This document shows, piece after piece, positions 1-14,994 of a stretch of DNA of 64,000 nucleotides (the stretch's first letter is position 1; every line of letters starts with the position of its first letter). The notes beneath the pieces are model-generated. The model saw nothing but the letters and a program-made list of their open reading frames with translations, made no database searches and was not told where the DNA came from. A program made the translations under genes and the position numbers. This stretch comes from Malachius bipustulatus (lineage: Eukaryota > Arthropoda > Insecta > Coleoptera > Melyridae), in the NCBI GenBank assembly GCA_910589415.1, contig OU342630.1:25887867-25951866 (forward strand), given 5' to 3'.

Positions 1-239
1 TTTATTTTAAAATCTGAAAATGAAAATGTGGTATTTTATATTGTTACGACATCTAGAATTCACTTTTCACAATTACAATTCGCGACGCAATTGAGAACAT
101 TAATCATCAGCACTGTTTGTAAACAATACCACTAACAATAGGGTGTATTTGGGACACCTGTGTATACTTCCTAAAATAATACTTTACCTAATACAAATTG
201 CTGATCCTCATTACTTGGAATTGTTGAGTTAATACTGCA

Positions 240-790
240 CCAGTTTTGCAGTTCTCCTGCAAAAATAGTAGACGATGGCATTGGGTTTGTTGATGCCGTC
301 GTTATAGAGCTGACGCACTAACAATTTTGCTGACGATGAAAGCCCCCTACTGTTGTCTACATGATTGGCATATTTTATGCTCATCTTCTGTTTAAAAAAG
401 AGTCACTTTCATGCACTCAGAGTGATGCAATAGATATTTTCCCGCACGACATTCATTCTTTCTGTATCTACCACCTGTACATCTGAAGGTGACCTTTAAA
501 CCTTCTATTGATTTATATGAAGGAATTTTCTTCCAAATATTTTACCTTTCAATAAAGTCCTTAGCGTCTTTTGCACTAAAATAGAAAAGAAAAAACACTT
601 CAGAAATTTTTTCCCAACTCTACTTAGGACAAACCTACTATAAAAGGGCAGATCGCACTTTGACTTATCTGTTAAAGGTCGTTTGTTGCCGCCGAAACTT
701 TTTTCTTCGCGGGCTTAACGCTTTGCAGGTATTTTTTCATTGTTGCTGTCAGATTCAGATTCATCTGATTGCATATCGACGATAAATTCT
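240..790 (-). pseudogene. decayed zinc-finger/MULE-like protein remnant
   Basis: Reading the minus strand from about 790 down to 240, short open stretches appear in different frames. The first has a Met-rich start followed by an acidic SDESESDSNN tract (about 790-710). A second (about 520-390) encodes TFRCTGGRYRKNECRAGKY followed by HHSEC, a Cys/His spacing like a FLYWCH-type zinc finger. A third (about 390-245) reads NHVDNSRGLSSSAKLLVRQLY, like the helix that follows the finger in MULE-type transposases. No long ORF survives and the pieces are separated by stops and frame changes. It could instead be exons of an unrelated host gene. Family assignment is inference from residue spacing only. 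Confidence 0.3.
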
Positions 791-901
791 TTACACATAC
801 TCATCATGTCACTTAAATTTTACATACCATTATTAAAGGTTAAGATGTGCACATGGTATAGGACACACGTTGTCTGGTCGGCAACTGAATGTATAGTGTA
901 G

Positions 902-1705
902 TGTACACTGAGAGTTGTCTGTTGTGAGAACTAAGGATACATAATCTCGTTATGATTCTTACTCCTTCTATTGCATTGCAGTCAATCGAGTTAAAATGGG
1001 ACGTATTGTCAGAAATACGTTTGAATCGTCTGCAATTCTAAAAAGATGAGCGAGAGTGAGACGGAAGTATCGACTCGCGTCTTGATACGCTTAGATTGAT
1101 ACGATATTACGATCGTCGCTACTCTCAAGTGTCAGTGTCAGCGGTAAATATACTAAATAAGGTTTTTGTTGTGATTTGAAACGTTTTTAATACGAAATTA
1201 GCAGAATTACCTGTGTTATATTGTACGGTGTGATAAACTATGAATAACTTAATTTCGCGAATGCCTAAAAATCTATTTCCTTGTTTTGCCTGGGGAACGA
1301 TTGAACTCCCTAGTACGTGGTCTTGTGGTAAAATTGCTGGAATATTTTACTTGCAAATAAGAAAACGGAGGTGTTAAGTATTCTTTCTTTTAAACGGCAA
1401 CCAGCAGGTAGGTGACATGATATTTCTATCATGATGATAACAATAATAATTATTATCATTCTTATTTACTTGCATTATATAAATATTTGTTATCAAAAAG
1501 TTGCAAGGCTCTACTTCGTCAATAACTTGTCGAAATAATATATTTGTAGGATATTCATAATTCCTCAACACACGCCACTGACATTCACGAACTGCGATAC
1601 CACATCTGGTTCGACTTAGAAATAAGTGTACGATTCAAATCGAATTAAATGAAATTGTTTAGTCAGAATCAGTGCGGCATGACAACGGACAACTCTCAGT
1701 GTACA
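902..1705. mobile_element. 804-bp element with 26-bp terminal inverted repeats
   Basis: The 26 bases at 902-927 (starting TGTACACTGAGAGTTGTC) match the reverse complement of 1680-1705 at 24 positions. No ORF inside encodes anything recognisable. The interior (about 1040-1150) is richer in CpG than its surroundings. A clear target-site duplication was not found, so the superfamily is open; the size and empty interior fit a non-autonomous DNA element. Confidence 0.55.
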
Positions 1706-4837
<3,132 letters not shown>

Positions 4838-5717
4838 GTCAACATTGGAGGTTTAGCACTTGCAGCAAATCACAACATCAAACAAATTGTTGAAGTATGT
4901 GAAGAAAACGAAAAAGAAGAGAAATTATGTAACCTATTAAAAGAAATTGGCTCTGATCATTTGAATAAAATAATCATCTTTGTTGAAACCAAGAAAAAGG
5001 TCGATGACATCACTAAATGCATTCGTATGGAAGGGTATTCCGCCATTGCTATTCATGGAGACAAGTCACAACCCGAACGGGACTATGTGCTCTCCGAGTT
5101 TCGTAACGGAAAGTCTTCTATCTTGGTCGCTACCGATGTGGCAGCTCGTGGATTAGATGTGGAAGACGTGAAGTATGTAATCAATTTCGATTACCCAAAT
5201 TCCAGTGAGGACTATGTGCATAGAATAGGACGTACCGGAAGATGCCAACAGATGGGTACCGCATATGCTTTTTTCACTCCTGGTAATTTTAAACAGGCCA
5301 AGGATTTAATGGCTGTGCTGGAAGAAGCTAATCAGGCGGTCACACCCGAACTAGCTGAGCTCTCACAGTCGGCTCGTGGTTCTCAAAATGGACGAAGCCG
5401 TTGGCAGAACAGACAGAAAGATAATTCATCTCCCAATTCCAGTAATTCTGGCCGTAGCAAACCCAATTGGAACGCTAAAAATAATCATGGCATGGAGTTC
5501 AAGCAGAGTGGTCCACGTCTCAATAATAGTGCAGGCAATCAGAGACCCGATATGCAACGCAACAACCAACAGAGGGGCTATTCTGCTAATGGTTATGCCA
5601 CCTATCAGAGCAACCATTACCAAAATGGGCAACAGCAACAAATGTATCAGCCTACTTCATATGGCACTTCGAATATGTATGGATCTCCAGTTCAAAACAA
5701 TGGTCGTAATAATTATG
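4838..5717 (+). CDS. Rm62: p68-type helicase, exon with motifs IV, V, VI and N/Q-rich tail
   Basis: Third visible coding exon, phase 0 at the start and phase 1 at the end. It starts VNIGGLALAANHNIKQ and carries the second RecA domain: IIFVETKKKVDD (motif IV), AIHGDKSQPERD, ILVATDVAARGLDV (motif V) and YVHRIGRTGR (motif VI, with the arginine finger). After the helicase core (ending near 5400) the sequence turns into low-complexity N, Q, S, G, Y and R. Drosophila Rm62 has a Gly-Arg rich tail here; this one has few RGG triplets and resembles a prion-like disordered region. The donor is GTGAGT at 5718; reading through it gives a stop near 5827. Confidence 0.94.
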
Positions 5718-6736
5718 GTGAGTCAGGTTGGTACACATTTTTTTTACTTAATTTTCTTAGTAACATTTATATTTTACATGATATTTATAATTCGGTAAAG
5801 TTTGTTGGTAAATTTGGTAAATATTAATAAAGTTTGGCAACTATACGGCATGTTTAGTTTATCTGAAGGCATTAAAAACTATGCATCGGATCAAAAAAAG
5901 TGGCTAATGAAAGTTGTTTCCTTGGCGTGGACGGACAAATTTGAAATCTTTAATAGGAACTCTGTTTTTATTGCAGATTTGAATTTTATTACTAAAAATA
6001 CGTCGAATGCCTCTTAAATTTTTTACTTGATTTATGGATGTTTTTAGTTCAATTCACTAGTAAGGAATTGAAGTTGCTACGGGATTGCTATGAGCGTTTG
6101 TATTGTGGGATTACTTTTGTACTTTGTAATTGCTGATTTTATTGTTGGTTAAGCTGAGAAAATACTTTTTTCTTTGTTTCTAGTGTTTTTTTATTGTAGA
6201 TTTTATTGTTAGCCATGTTGAGAAAATAGATAGGCGAGTTTTGTATTATGTGGAATATTACTGTACTTGTGGTTCTGTTGTCCTGTAATGGGGTAGGATC
6301 TACCTGTTCAGCAATAAAGGTTTATTATTATTATTATTTACTCTTTGTCACACCTGCAAGAAGGGGGTGGGGAGCAATTTTCTACCTATTTTCAGCCTTC
6401 AAATCCGAATCTGCAATAAAAGTAGGAACTCCTATTTAAGATTTCAAAATTGACCCTTGTATATGGCGGTGGCGGGTCGAGTTTTTTTTTAGATCTGATG
6501 CCTTGGTTTTTTATATAGAGTGGTAAATTTTTCTACTATCCATAATTGGGATCTCGTAAACGATAAGAGATACAGGGGCAGTTAAATTGGAGAAAAGTTG
6601 CACAGTTTTTATGCTAATTAAGAATCTGAGACAATTGGCGATTATAAATATTTTGTGATTTAAATTTTAAGATGGGCCTTTGCTCCTACGATTAATAGTT
6701 TTTAGTAGGTAATTGAACACTGTGTATTATTTCCAG
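5718..6736 (+). other. helicase intron (1019 bp) with tandem duplication and ATT-tailed repeat end
   Basis: GT-AG intron ending in TTTCCAG at 6736. Around 6130-6231 a segment of roughly 65 bp is duplicated imperfectly (copies contain GATTTTATTGTT and GAGAAAATA). At about 6309-6341 the sequence AATAAAGG is followed by several TTA repeats, like the 3' end of a retroposed element ending in a simple repeat. No coding potential seen. Confidence 0.6.
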
Positions 6737-7056
6737 GAAACAATTCTCGCAATTTCAACAATCATCGCTATAGCCAACGCCAGAACTATGCACCTGCTCC
6801 TCAGGCCAGCAATCCCAACTTGTACCAAGTGGCTCCACAATACATGAACATGATGCAGGCTCCCCAAGCTCCTGACGGCATGCAGTCCATCATGAGCCAC
6901 AAATTCTTCCAAACTAACCGTATACCAGCTGCAGCCAACCCTTGCGCCTACCAGTCGCTCACACAGACTCAGAACCAGGCTTACACCCAGTACTCTGGGC
7001 AGATTCCGTACTATTCGTACCCGGCTCAACCTCCCACCGCTGCAGTGCAGCAGTAA
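6737..7056 (+). CDS. Rm62: p68-type helicase, last coding exon
   Basis: Terminal coding exon; the first two bases complete the Gly codon split by the intron. It encodes about 105 residues rich in N, Q, P, A, Y and M (NSRNFNNHRYSQRQNYAPAP ... PYYSYPAQPPTAAVQQ) and ends at TAA 7054-7056. Together the four exons give about 586 residues, so the usual C-terminal two thirds of the protein is complete. The tail probably mediates RNP or condensate interactions, an inference from composition only. Confidence 0.88.
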
Positions 7057-8250
7057 ATTGCCACTGCATTATTGAAAAAATGAATCTATTGTACTATTGT
7101 CTTGTCGTTTTAGGTTTGAAGAGGTTCATGAGGCTTAAGAAGTTTGTTCCACTCTTAATATATATTCTATGAAAAACATTGTTCAAGAAATACTGATGTA
7201 ACGTACCCAGTTTGAAAGGAAGGAGGTGAATGACAAAGCAATAGTTATAGGATGGAAACTAAATTATGATCACTTGCATAAAAAAACTCATCTTTGCTGT
7301 GTAATGGAAATTTGTTGAAAAACTATCACAATGTCAGTGTGAAGTATTATTATTGATATACAGAAGAGTCTCTGAAGGGTAGTTTGGATAACCGAGAAAT
7401 TAGATGACATGGAACAAACCTCGATGTATATACTATACGAACTTCACGTAAAATACTTTCGTATTAACCTAATACTATGGTAAGGTAGTTTTATTTACTT
7501 GAGTAGAATAATGTGTATATGGAATGATGCTATAGCAAAATTGTAAATTGTGTTAGATATTGCTTTAGCTTCATCAGATTCATAGTAAAACTGCACCTGA
7601 TTTAATTATGTAATTAGAAAAACCGGTTCCTTTCTGTGCTGAAACAGTCCTATAGAACAAGTCAACGCACAGTTTCCCTAAATATTAAATTACTTTCTCA
7701 TCCATCTGGTATATATTTATTTGTACAACACACCAAGTGAGAAAGTTTGTATAAATAGTAACTACCTTCAAAATTTTTAATCTCTAATGTAATAAGAGAA
7801 CCTATCCTCTGATATCTGGTTTCATTTATAGGAACTACTCACCATTAATAGGTCTTCTTTTCTTATATAAACATGATAATAATTATAATAATGGAGATTC
7901 CAACAGTTCTCTAAAATAATCTAATTTGAATTTAATTTGCACGGTTTTTTATGTTTCCTCATTATTCATCTTTTTATGTTCCAAGATTACTTCCAGTGAA
8001 CTCTAATAAAATATTCATCTTGAAAGTTTGTGCTAAAGCTCATTTTTATCTGATGATCGAGACTCTACTGTAGATCATAATTGCAGAGTGTGGCAAACCC
8101 AAGAGCTAACACGTAGTGTGCTTCGACACAACTCTCTAAATTGATAAGAATTTTTAATTACGCATTGGTATTTTTTGTTTTCTTATTCATCTAAAAGATG
8201 TTCCATGTTTACTTCCTATGCATTCTAATAAAAATCTTTATCCTTGAGGG
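7057..8250 (+). other. helicase 3'UTR with duplicated polyadenylation module
   Basis: AT-rich sequence after the helicase stop. AATAAA hexamers lie at 8005-8010 and 8227-8232. Each lies in a similar context: ATTCATCT, then a GTTCCA motif, then TTACTTCC, then TCTAATAAAA, then ATCTT about 60 bases later. The two copies (about 7965-8025 and 8186-8248) look like a diverged duplication. Assignment of the 3'UTR end to either site is inference; no transcript evidence is available. Confidence 0.5.
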
Positions 8251-11200
8251 TCAATTTTGATCTGCTTGTATGAAATTCTAAATTTATCTTCATTAGTACT
8301 GTTACAGCAGTGATGTACTTAACAATAATTATTATTGTCATCATGGTTGTGTAAAATAATCTGACCATTGTGAAATTGTTCCCAGTATCATTTTGAATGA
8401 GTTTTGTTTAATACTTCAACAGCAGTTAATGATCGCAACAGCTAATATGAATCATTCAACTTGCAGCAAGCATGCAAATAGTCATAAGTTTCGTGCTACT
8501 ATATAAGTTTACTCTAGTTCTGGTGGTTCAAAACTGCTGTTGCCTGAAAATGACCCTTGGGTAATTTTTGAAAAAAATAATTTTTTAACAGTGTAGTGAT
8601 ATTATATATGGAAAACCTAAAGCGACTGGATTTTATTAACGTTTAGTTTATAATATAAGATGCCATCTGTCCACTTAATGTTTCGTAACTTACAATTTGG
8701 TGGTAAAGGTAAACCCGATACTCGTTTGTTCTTATGAGTAAAATTTCAGTCAAGATGTCGAATGTTTATAAAGCTCACTATATTTATCTCTTGTGATATA
8801 AGTCAAAGAAATTTATATTCACATACTAATATATTTTCTGAATGTTTATCATATTTTTATAGTATTTATAAAAAGGCCGAATGTTATGAAGTTGTTACAA
8901 AAGTGTATTGAATAGTCATATTCTAGTCAATGCCCATATTATCGTACTTGTAACTTATAAAAATAAGTATTTATAAATACTATATTATTTAAATATTAGA
9001 ATAAGTGTCATAGTACTCAATAGATGTGTATAAATGATTGCAAAAAAAACTTTACCTTCAGCAGCTTGTTTAAAGGCCAATTGGAATGAAAAAGCCAATG
9101 CAATTGCCACAACAAATCTAAGTGGAATCTGTGTTACCTCTTGAAATTTTTGCATTCCTGACCGAAACAAGTACTGTTCAATAAGCGTAATGTACTTTCT
9201 TTATTTTTATTTTTTCATGCAACAACTGACTGACTGTCACCAGAAAGTATTGCACAAATTTGGTAAAACTAAAGCCTTTAATTGATATTTTTATAATTTT
9301 TTGATCAATATTTTTATACATACGACAATAAAAAGTTACCCAAAAAGATGCTAAATAGCAATTCATTTTTCATTTATAATTTCGAATTTATCAATAAAAC
9401 TTTGATAGTTTAAGTAATATGAATAGTTTTGCACGTTATTTGCAACTATTTTACATAAGATATTAGGAAATCTTGAAAAAATACTTTTAAATGATTGGTC
9501 AAAAAAAATTCCTTGTATGTGTATAAACGATTTAAATAATTTTTTACTACAAGTTGCTTCCCAGATCCAATTAGCATATTTTTGATGTTTACACATTCAA
9601 AAGATATTGGTTACCTGTGATCGAAAAACTTCTCAAAACATGTGGAACATTTTTTTCTGAAAGTCTAAAGATACAAAATTCACCTCTTACTGGATACTTT
9701 CTGGAGCCTGATATAATATTGATGCCAAATTGAATTCTGTATGGTAGTTTTTTTTTGCTATACCTTTTATTTCATGTAATCATTTATAGGCAGCATCTGT
9801 TAGTTTCAGTGTCTGATGCAGATTTTGAAACTCCCTTATCATGCAATCAGTTCTTGATGCGAAAAGTTAAAATGGATGAAAAATATGAAACAAAGTTAAC
9901 TTGTTTTTGTATTGATTATCATCTATGCATTATTTTTCAATTTAATTTGCATATGGCAAATTTAAAGCAATAATGTCATGACTATGATGATGACTGATCA
10001 CAAAAACTCTTAATTATTATTTGTGAATTTGTTTTAATTGTTTTGTTACTGTTTGTCGTTGATAATATTGATTAGTCAATTGTCATTGGTGCTTTTCAAT
10101 GCCGTGTCATCTAAAATTGATTTAGTTGTAGTTCAGAAGTCTCTGATATGAACAGTGAGCGAATATTATAGTTTTTCTTTATTTTAGTACATTAGCCAAA
10201 ACTACGTTGTAATTGAAGAAAAGGGTTACCTTAACCAATTTTATGAAAATTACTAATCTAGTCATCAGAATATTATTTTCAAAGTTAGACCGAATTAGCA
10301 ACTCGATGTTATTAGATCGACATACGTGTTTGTAAAATATTATGAGATTATTAACAGTAATGGTAAATGTAAGTAAATGTTTAAAGGACAGTTGGTAATT
10401 TTTTTGTTCATAGATTGTACTAGCATTAGGTGGTGGACGGTCTGCATTGTAACATTTTTGATGTCTTATTATTACTCTTGTCAATGTCGAAATGATAAAT
10501 TGTAAGCACTTGTTTCCCCTGATACTTGGTCTTTACAAGAACTGTTCAAATCAGTTTTATTTATATATGGGTCTTATCTAGATAACCGATTACCTTTTCT
10601 ACAAGAAGTATCGAGCTTACTCTTATCTTTGATACGTGTTTAAAAGGTCAAATTATTTAAGCTCGTATTTTAAAGCTGAACATGAGTATATGATTTCTAC
10701 CGAAACTTGAAATGTGATTTGAAGCAAGGTGTTTTAGAGGCTCGATTTCTATGCTAATTTTTAATTTTGTTTCAGTCATTCAAAATTCACAAAAAGTTAC
10801 TTTTACTAGTTGATATTGTTCTTTTATTGAAAGAGGAATTTATAAATTTGAGATTAACAAGATCAGATGTTTCGTTCACCTTCATTTCTTTTTCAGTTGC
10901 AATTATAACAAAACATTACATAGGTACTTTAGGTGTGGATTTTTATAATTATTTTTGAAAAACACTGAAACATTAGGTACTACTGAGAACAGTCATTTCT
11001 AGAGACAATTGTTCTGGATTACAGAAGGAACAGCCAAAACTATATTAATGAGCATACTAACTCATAAAAAAAATAATTAAAGATCTTTTTTGGAAAATCT
11101 TTATCCTATCTCTCTTTTTGTTTTGTAAAAAATTATGCTTTAAGCATATTTTTTGTAAAATTGGTAATAGACCTATGAACAAACAGTTCTGTTCGACCTT

Positions 11201-13710
11201 ATATAAACTGTTTGGCAGTTGTAAAAATCCGTTTTGTTACATTTAATGAATAAAAAAAAAAGTTTTGTGAGCGATATGCAAAGTATACAAATTTTCAGTC
11301 GCGGGTGCCTAGATTACAAGACTGATGATATTTAATTGGCTTATTTAGTTATAAAGTACTGATAGTTTTGTTCACTGCCAGGACGATATAAAAATGTAGT
11401 TTTTATGGATGAATTTATAAGTGGAATTTTTCACATATCCGTTCTAGGTTTTGTCTGTAGACTGAATACCTGAAAAATATACATTGAGGCTTGACAGTAT
11501 GATGCTCTACCAGCTTGAAGATTAATAAGCCAACAATTGTTATTAATCTTCAATAATTTTGCAAACAGTTCTTGTATAAGACCATTGTATGGTTGTTTCT
11601 TGAATCCTCCCCGCCCCCTTTTACTACTAGTAATTTGTAACTGTCTGTATGCCGTTGAAATGCACGAAACATATAGAAGGGGATTAAGGGCTATAAATAT
11701 TCATTTTGTAGTATTTAGTAGGTACAGTTTTGTGTCCTCTGATTATATAAAGCAGAGTAATACGGAAAAATTCCTTAATATTATGGAAACTTAACAGTTT
11801 TAAACTGTGAGAAGTAGCATTGTAGTTTATTTGTTTTGAAGTCTTCTTGTTTTCGATTTAAATATGCCCGCGATATTAAAGCTTTTAAGTATGAATGTGA
11901 TTTTTCACCCCTGCCCCCGAACGAGGGGCTCTGTGCGAGAGTTTGAATTTTGTATGCAAGTGCCGTTATTGTTTTTGTTTTAATGTGGATCTGACATGAG
12001 TGCTTGTGTCCGTGATAATCTGAAACAGACGAGCAGGCATCGTGTAAATATATTAGGATTAAGTATCAACTCGTTTGTCGTTTAGCCGTGGTGCTGTTGA
12101 GCGCTTACGTACATCTGTGATATTAGCGTATAAAGGTAGCAAACAGAATAATAATTTCAACTTTCCGTGTTTTAGAGAAACGCCAAGTGTTATATGTGAG
12201 TACAATAACCAACAGGATTGTGATATTTTCAAATACAAAGACTGAAGTATTATTTTTTTTTTAAAGATTGACAAATTTTGAAAAATGCGTCAATAGAAAG
12301 TATATTTGGTTATTCAACTGACACCGTTTTGAAAATTTGAATAATCTCAACAAATTGAAGCTCAAATAACTAAATAAAAAAGTTGAATCTGTAAAATGAG
12401 GGAAATTATAGAATTTTAGCGTATCTCTATACGGACTTGTGCAAGCTAGCACAAAGTTAATTCATTATTCTAAAACGTTATCATTCGCGCCATCGCACGA
12501 TTAACGATTCCTTTTAATATTTTACAGTTTTTATGTCCAGCAACATTACCGTTTCTAATTGTAGTTCAGTTATTCGAAAAAGTTATTTTCTGGATAGAAG
12601 ATTAGTATTCGAAAAGGTCGTATGATTTCTAAACAGATTGAAAACATCGATTAATGTTTCTTTAACAAGACTCAGTTCTGTCTGATAACGTAAATATTAT
12701 AAATTGCAATATTTCAGTTGCAGTTATTGAATATATTTGCGTCATAATTAATTATAAGTGACCTCTTGAAGTTTTTTTTTTTAATAGTTATTTAAACAAA
12801 GGTTGTTTTTTATAAGGCCCTAGCAACAAACTCTCTAATGGATATAAGTGAAATTTATACTCTTCTGTAAGTTTCCATGAAGTGCATTTCTTGTATGTAA
12901 TACAGTATTAATATAATTATGTATTTAAGATAATATTTTGTTTTTCCTATTGTAGTATTTGAGTATTCGAAGTAGTTCGCAGAATATTTAAAATATAAAA
13001 ATTATTCAATTGCTATATTTTTTTCTTAACATAAAACCTTTCCCTGTGAAAAAAAGTGAAATCTAAAATTATTTTGCATCAAGAAAAAAGTTATAATTGA
13101 TAGTTGTTTCTATGGTTATCTAATAGTTTATCATTGGATAAAATAAAGTTTATGATTTTGTGTTTTCAAAAAACAGTTGCTCAAAAAAAATTTTGTATTT
13201 TTAAAAAATAGTATTTGTTAAATATACATATTTTAAAGTAAATAAAACACACACTCAATTTCCTAGGAGTGGAGTATATTTAAGAAAGAATGAATCATGA
13301 CATAGAGAGACAGGAAGTCATTAACTTTACCAGCGACACTGATGGGATCTGTGACACGCAAAATTTCATCAAAAGGAAACTGGGCTGTTGACCCCGGGTA
13401 ATCACGCATTAGCGACGTGTTTGCAGCGTGTAAGCAGGGGCTTCCCGCAAGAATAGTAGGCCATGTGGGAGAAGCAAGATATTTGTAAATAAATACTGTA
13501 AATAAACTACAATAGCACGGTAGCTCGGACTCTGACCCTGTCAGGCATCGATATAGATCATTTTTAGTTCTTTATTTTTAATCAACGTTCTTATTTCAAT
13601 TTGTTCAACATTTCCTTGTTGTAATATCAAATTATGAAATTTGCTTCTTTAATTTCGGTAATTACAAATCACGTGTGGAGAGCAGTGAAAATCTAGTGCT
13701 CAGTGTGTAG
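8251..13710. other. AT-rich non-coding region
   Basis: About 5.5 kb without a convincing gene on either strand; open frames are short (under about 100 codons) and of biased composition. A less AT-rich patch at about 13290-13540 ends in AATAAATACTGTAAATAAAC and could be a retroelement 3' end. The last 150 bp are the left flank of LTR element A. Confidence 0.6.
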
Positions 13711-13714
13711 GTAC

Positions 13715-14827
13715 TGTTATGGTTTTCCTTTTCCCCCTTATCTAATTTATTATTATTAATTCTATTAAAAAAATTATACCATAAACAAATCAAATTTTAA
13801 TGATTCTTTGAGGGCACTCTCTCTCTCAGTTGGGTTCAGTTGAAAAGAAAATTTTGATTTAATTTAATTTGAATTCTAATTTGAAAACTTTTTAACAAAT
13901 ACCTAATTTATTATTTGACATAATATTTATTACAGAAAATTACAACAAAAAAAACCTACCTCGAGCTCTCTGATTCTAAATTTTGTTAAAACTACACTTA
14001 TAAGAATTTAAAATTAATTATCACATCAAAATAATCTTACAATATGCTTCACAATATGCGTCTCGCAGCCTCGCTTCTCCTTTTCCTGATCTACCAACTC
14101 TCTCTGTCACTCTCTTCGTGTCTCACTGCTTCTCTTCTTCTTTCCGCTTCTCCTTCCTTTCTTAAATACAATCTGTGATTTCCTATCTTTTAGACATCTT
14201 CCAGGTTTCTTCCACTTCTTTTCAAGTTGATCTTCTCTATAATTTATCCCTTTCCGACTTCTTCACGTTCTCTTCGCTATCTATTTGTTCTTCTCTTTTG
14301 TGCTTCCAAAATAACTACCTTCACCCTTTTTACCTTTTCTTATACACGCTCTTCTCAATTTCAATCTAATTAATTAATTCTCCTTGTTATCTACCTCTTT
14401 GTTCTTCTCCTTTTTCTTCCAAATAATTATTTTTACTTTTCTTACTCTTTTCCTTGACAGTCCGCTTCCCAAATTTTTTTTTTTAATTATTATCTTTTGA
14501 CAACCTCTCTTCTTATAGTTTATTTCTTTCTTATCCTCTTCCACTAAATATTACTTCTTCTTTTCTTTTAATTCTTCTCAATCATTATTTTTTTAACTTC
14601 TCTTACTCTTTTTCTGACAGTCCATTTTTTTTTTTTTTCATTCATTATCCCCGTTGCTATCAACATTTTTTCTCCATTCACTTTTTTCTTTTCTCTACTG
14701 ATTTTTTAAACAATCCAAAATTTATTTTTGACATTTTTAATAATTAAATACTAATAATTTTTATTTGTTAAAATCTTCAAATCAAATCCAAACTTTAATT
14801 ATTAGGTGAACCTAATTTTTCATAACA
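13715..14827 (-). repeat. 3' LTR of element A
   Basis: 1113-bp LTR (3' LTR in the element's minus orientation). The plus strand is pyrimidine-rich, with long CTT/TTC stretches. It is nearly identical to 16425-17536; I see two differences in the first 30 bases, one at 14046, and a one-base change in a T run. An apparent 64-codon plus-strand ORF at 14175 recurs in the other LTR and is not a gene. Confidence 0.9.
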
Positions 14828-14994
14828 ATTCCCCAAAATTTTCATGAAATTAATTTTGAATTTATTTAGAATTAATTGAATGATAATTTTCTATTAAACT
14901 ACTAATTAACTAACTAACTAACTAATTAATTCATGAATCTAATTCTAACCTATTTCCTATTTCTATATACAAATCTACATTCTAAATATTAAAT

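Noticed and set aside
5718..5827. Continuation of the helicase ORF past 5717 to a stop near 5827
   Set aside because: GTGAGT at 5718 is a strong donor, the following residues become Phe/Leu/Ile-rich, and the exon at 6737 continues in the right phase.
14175..14369. 64-codon plus-strand ORF, repeated at 16885
   Set aside because: Located in both LTRs of element A; pyrimidine-rich sequence gives Leu/Ser/Phe frames by composition.
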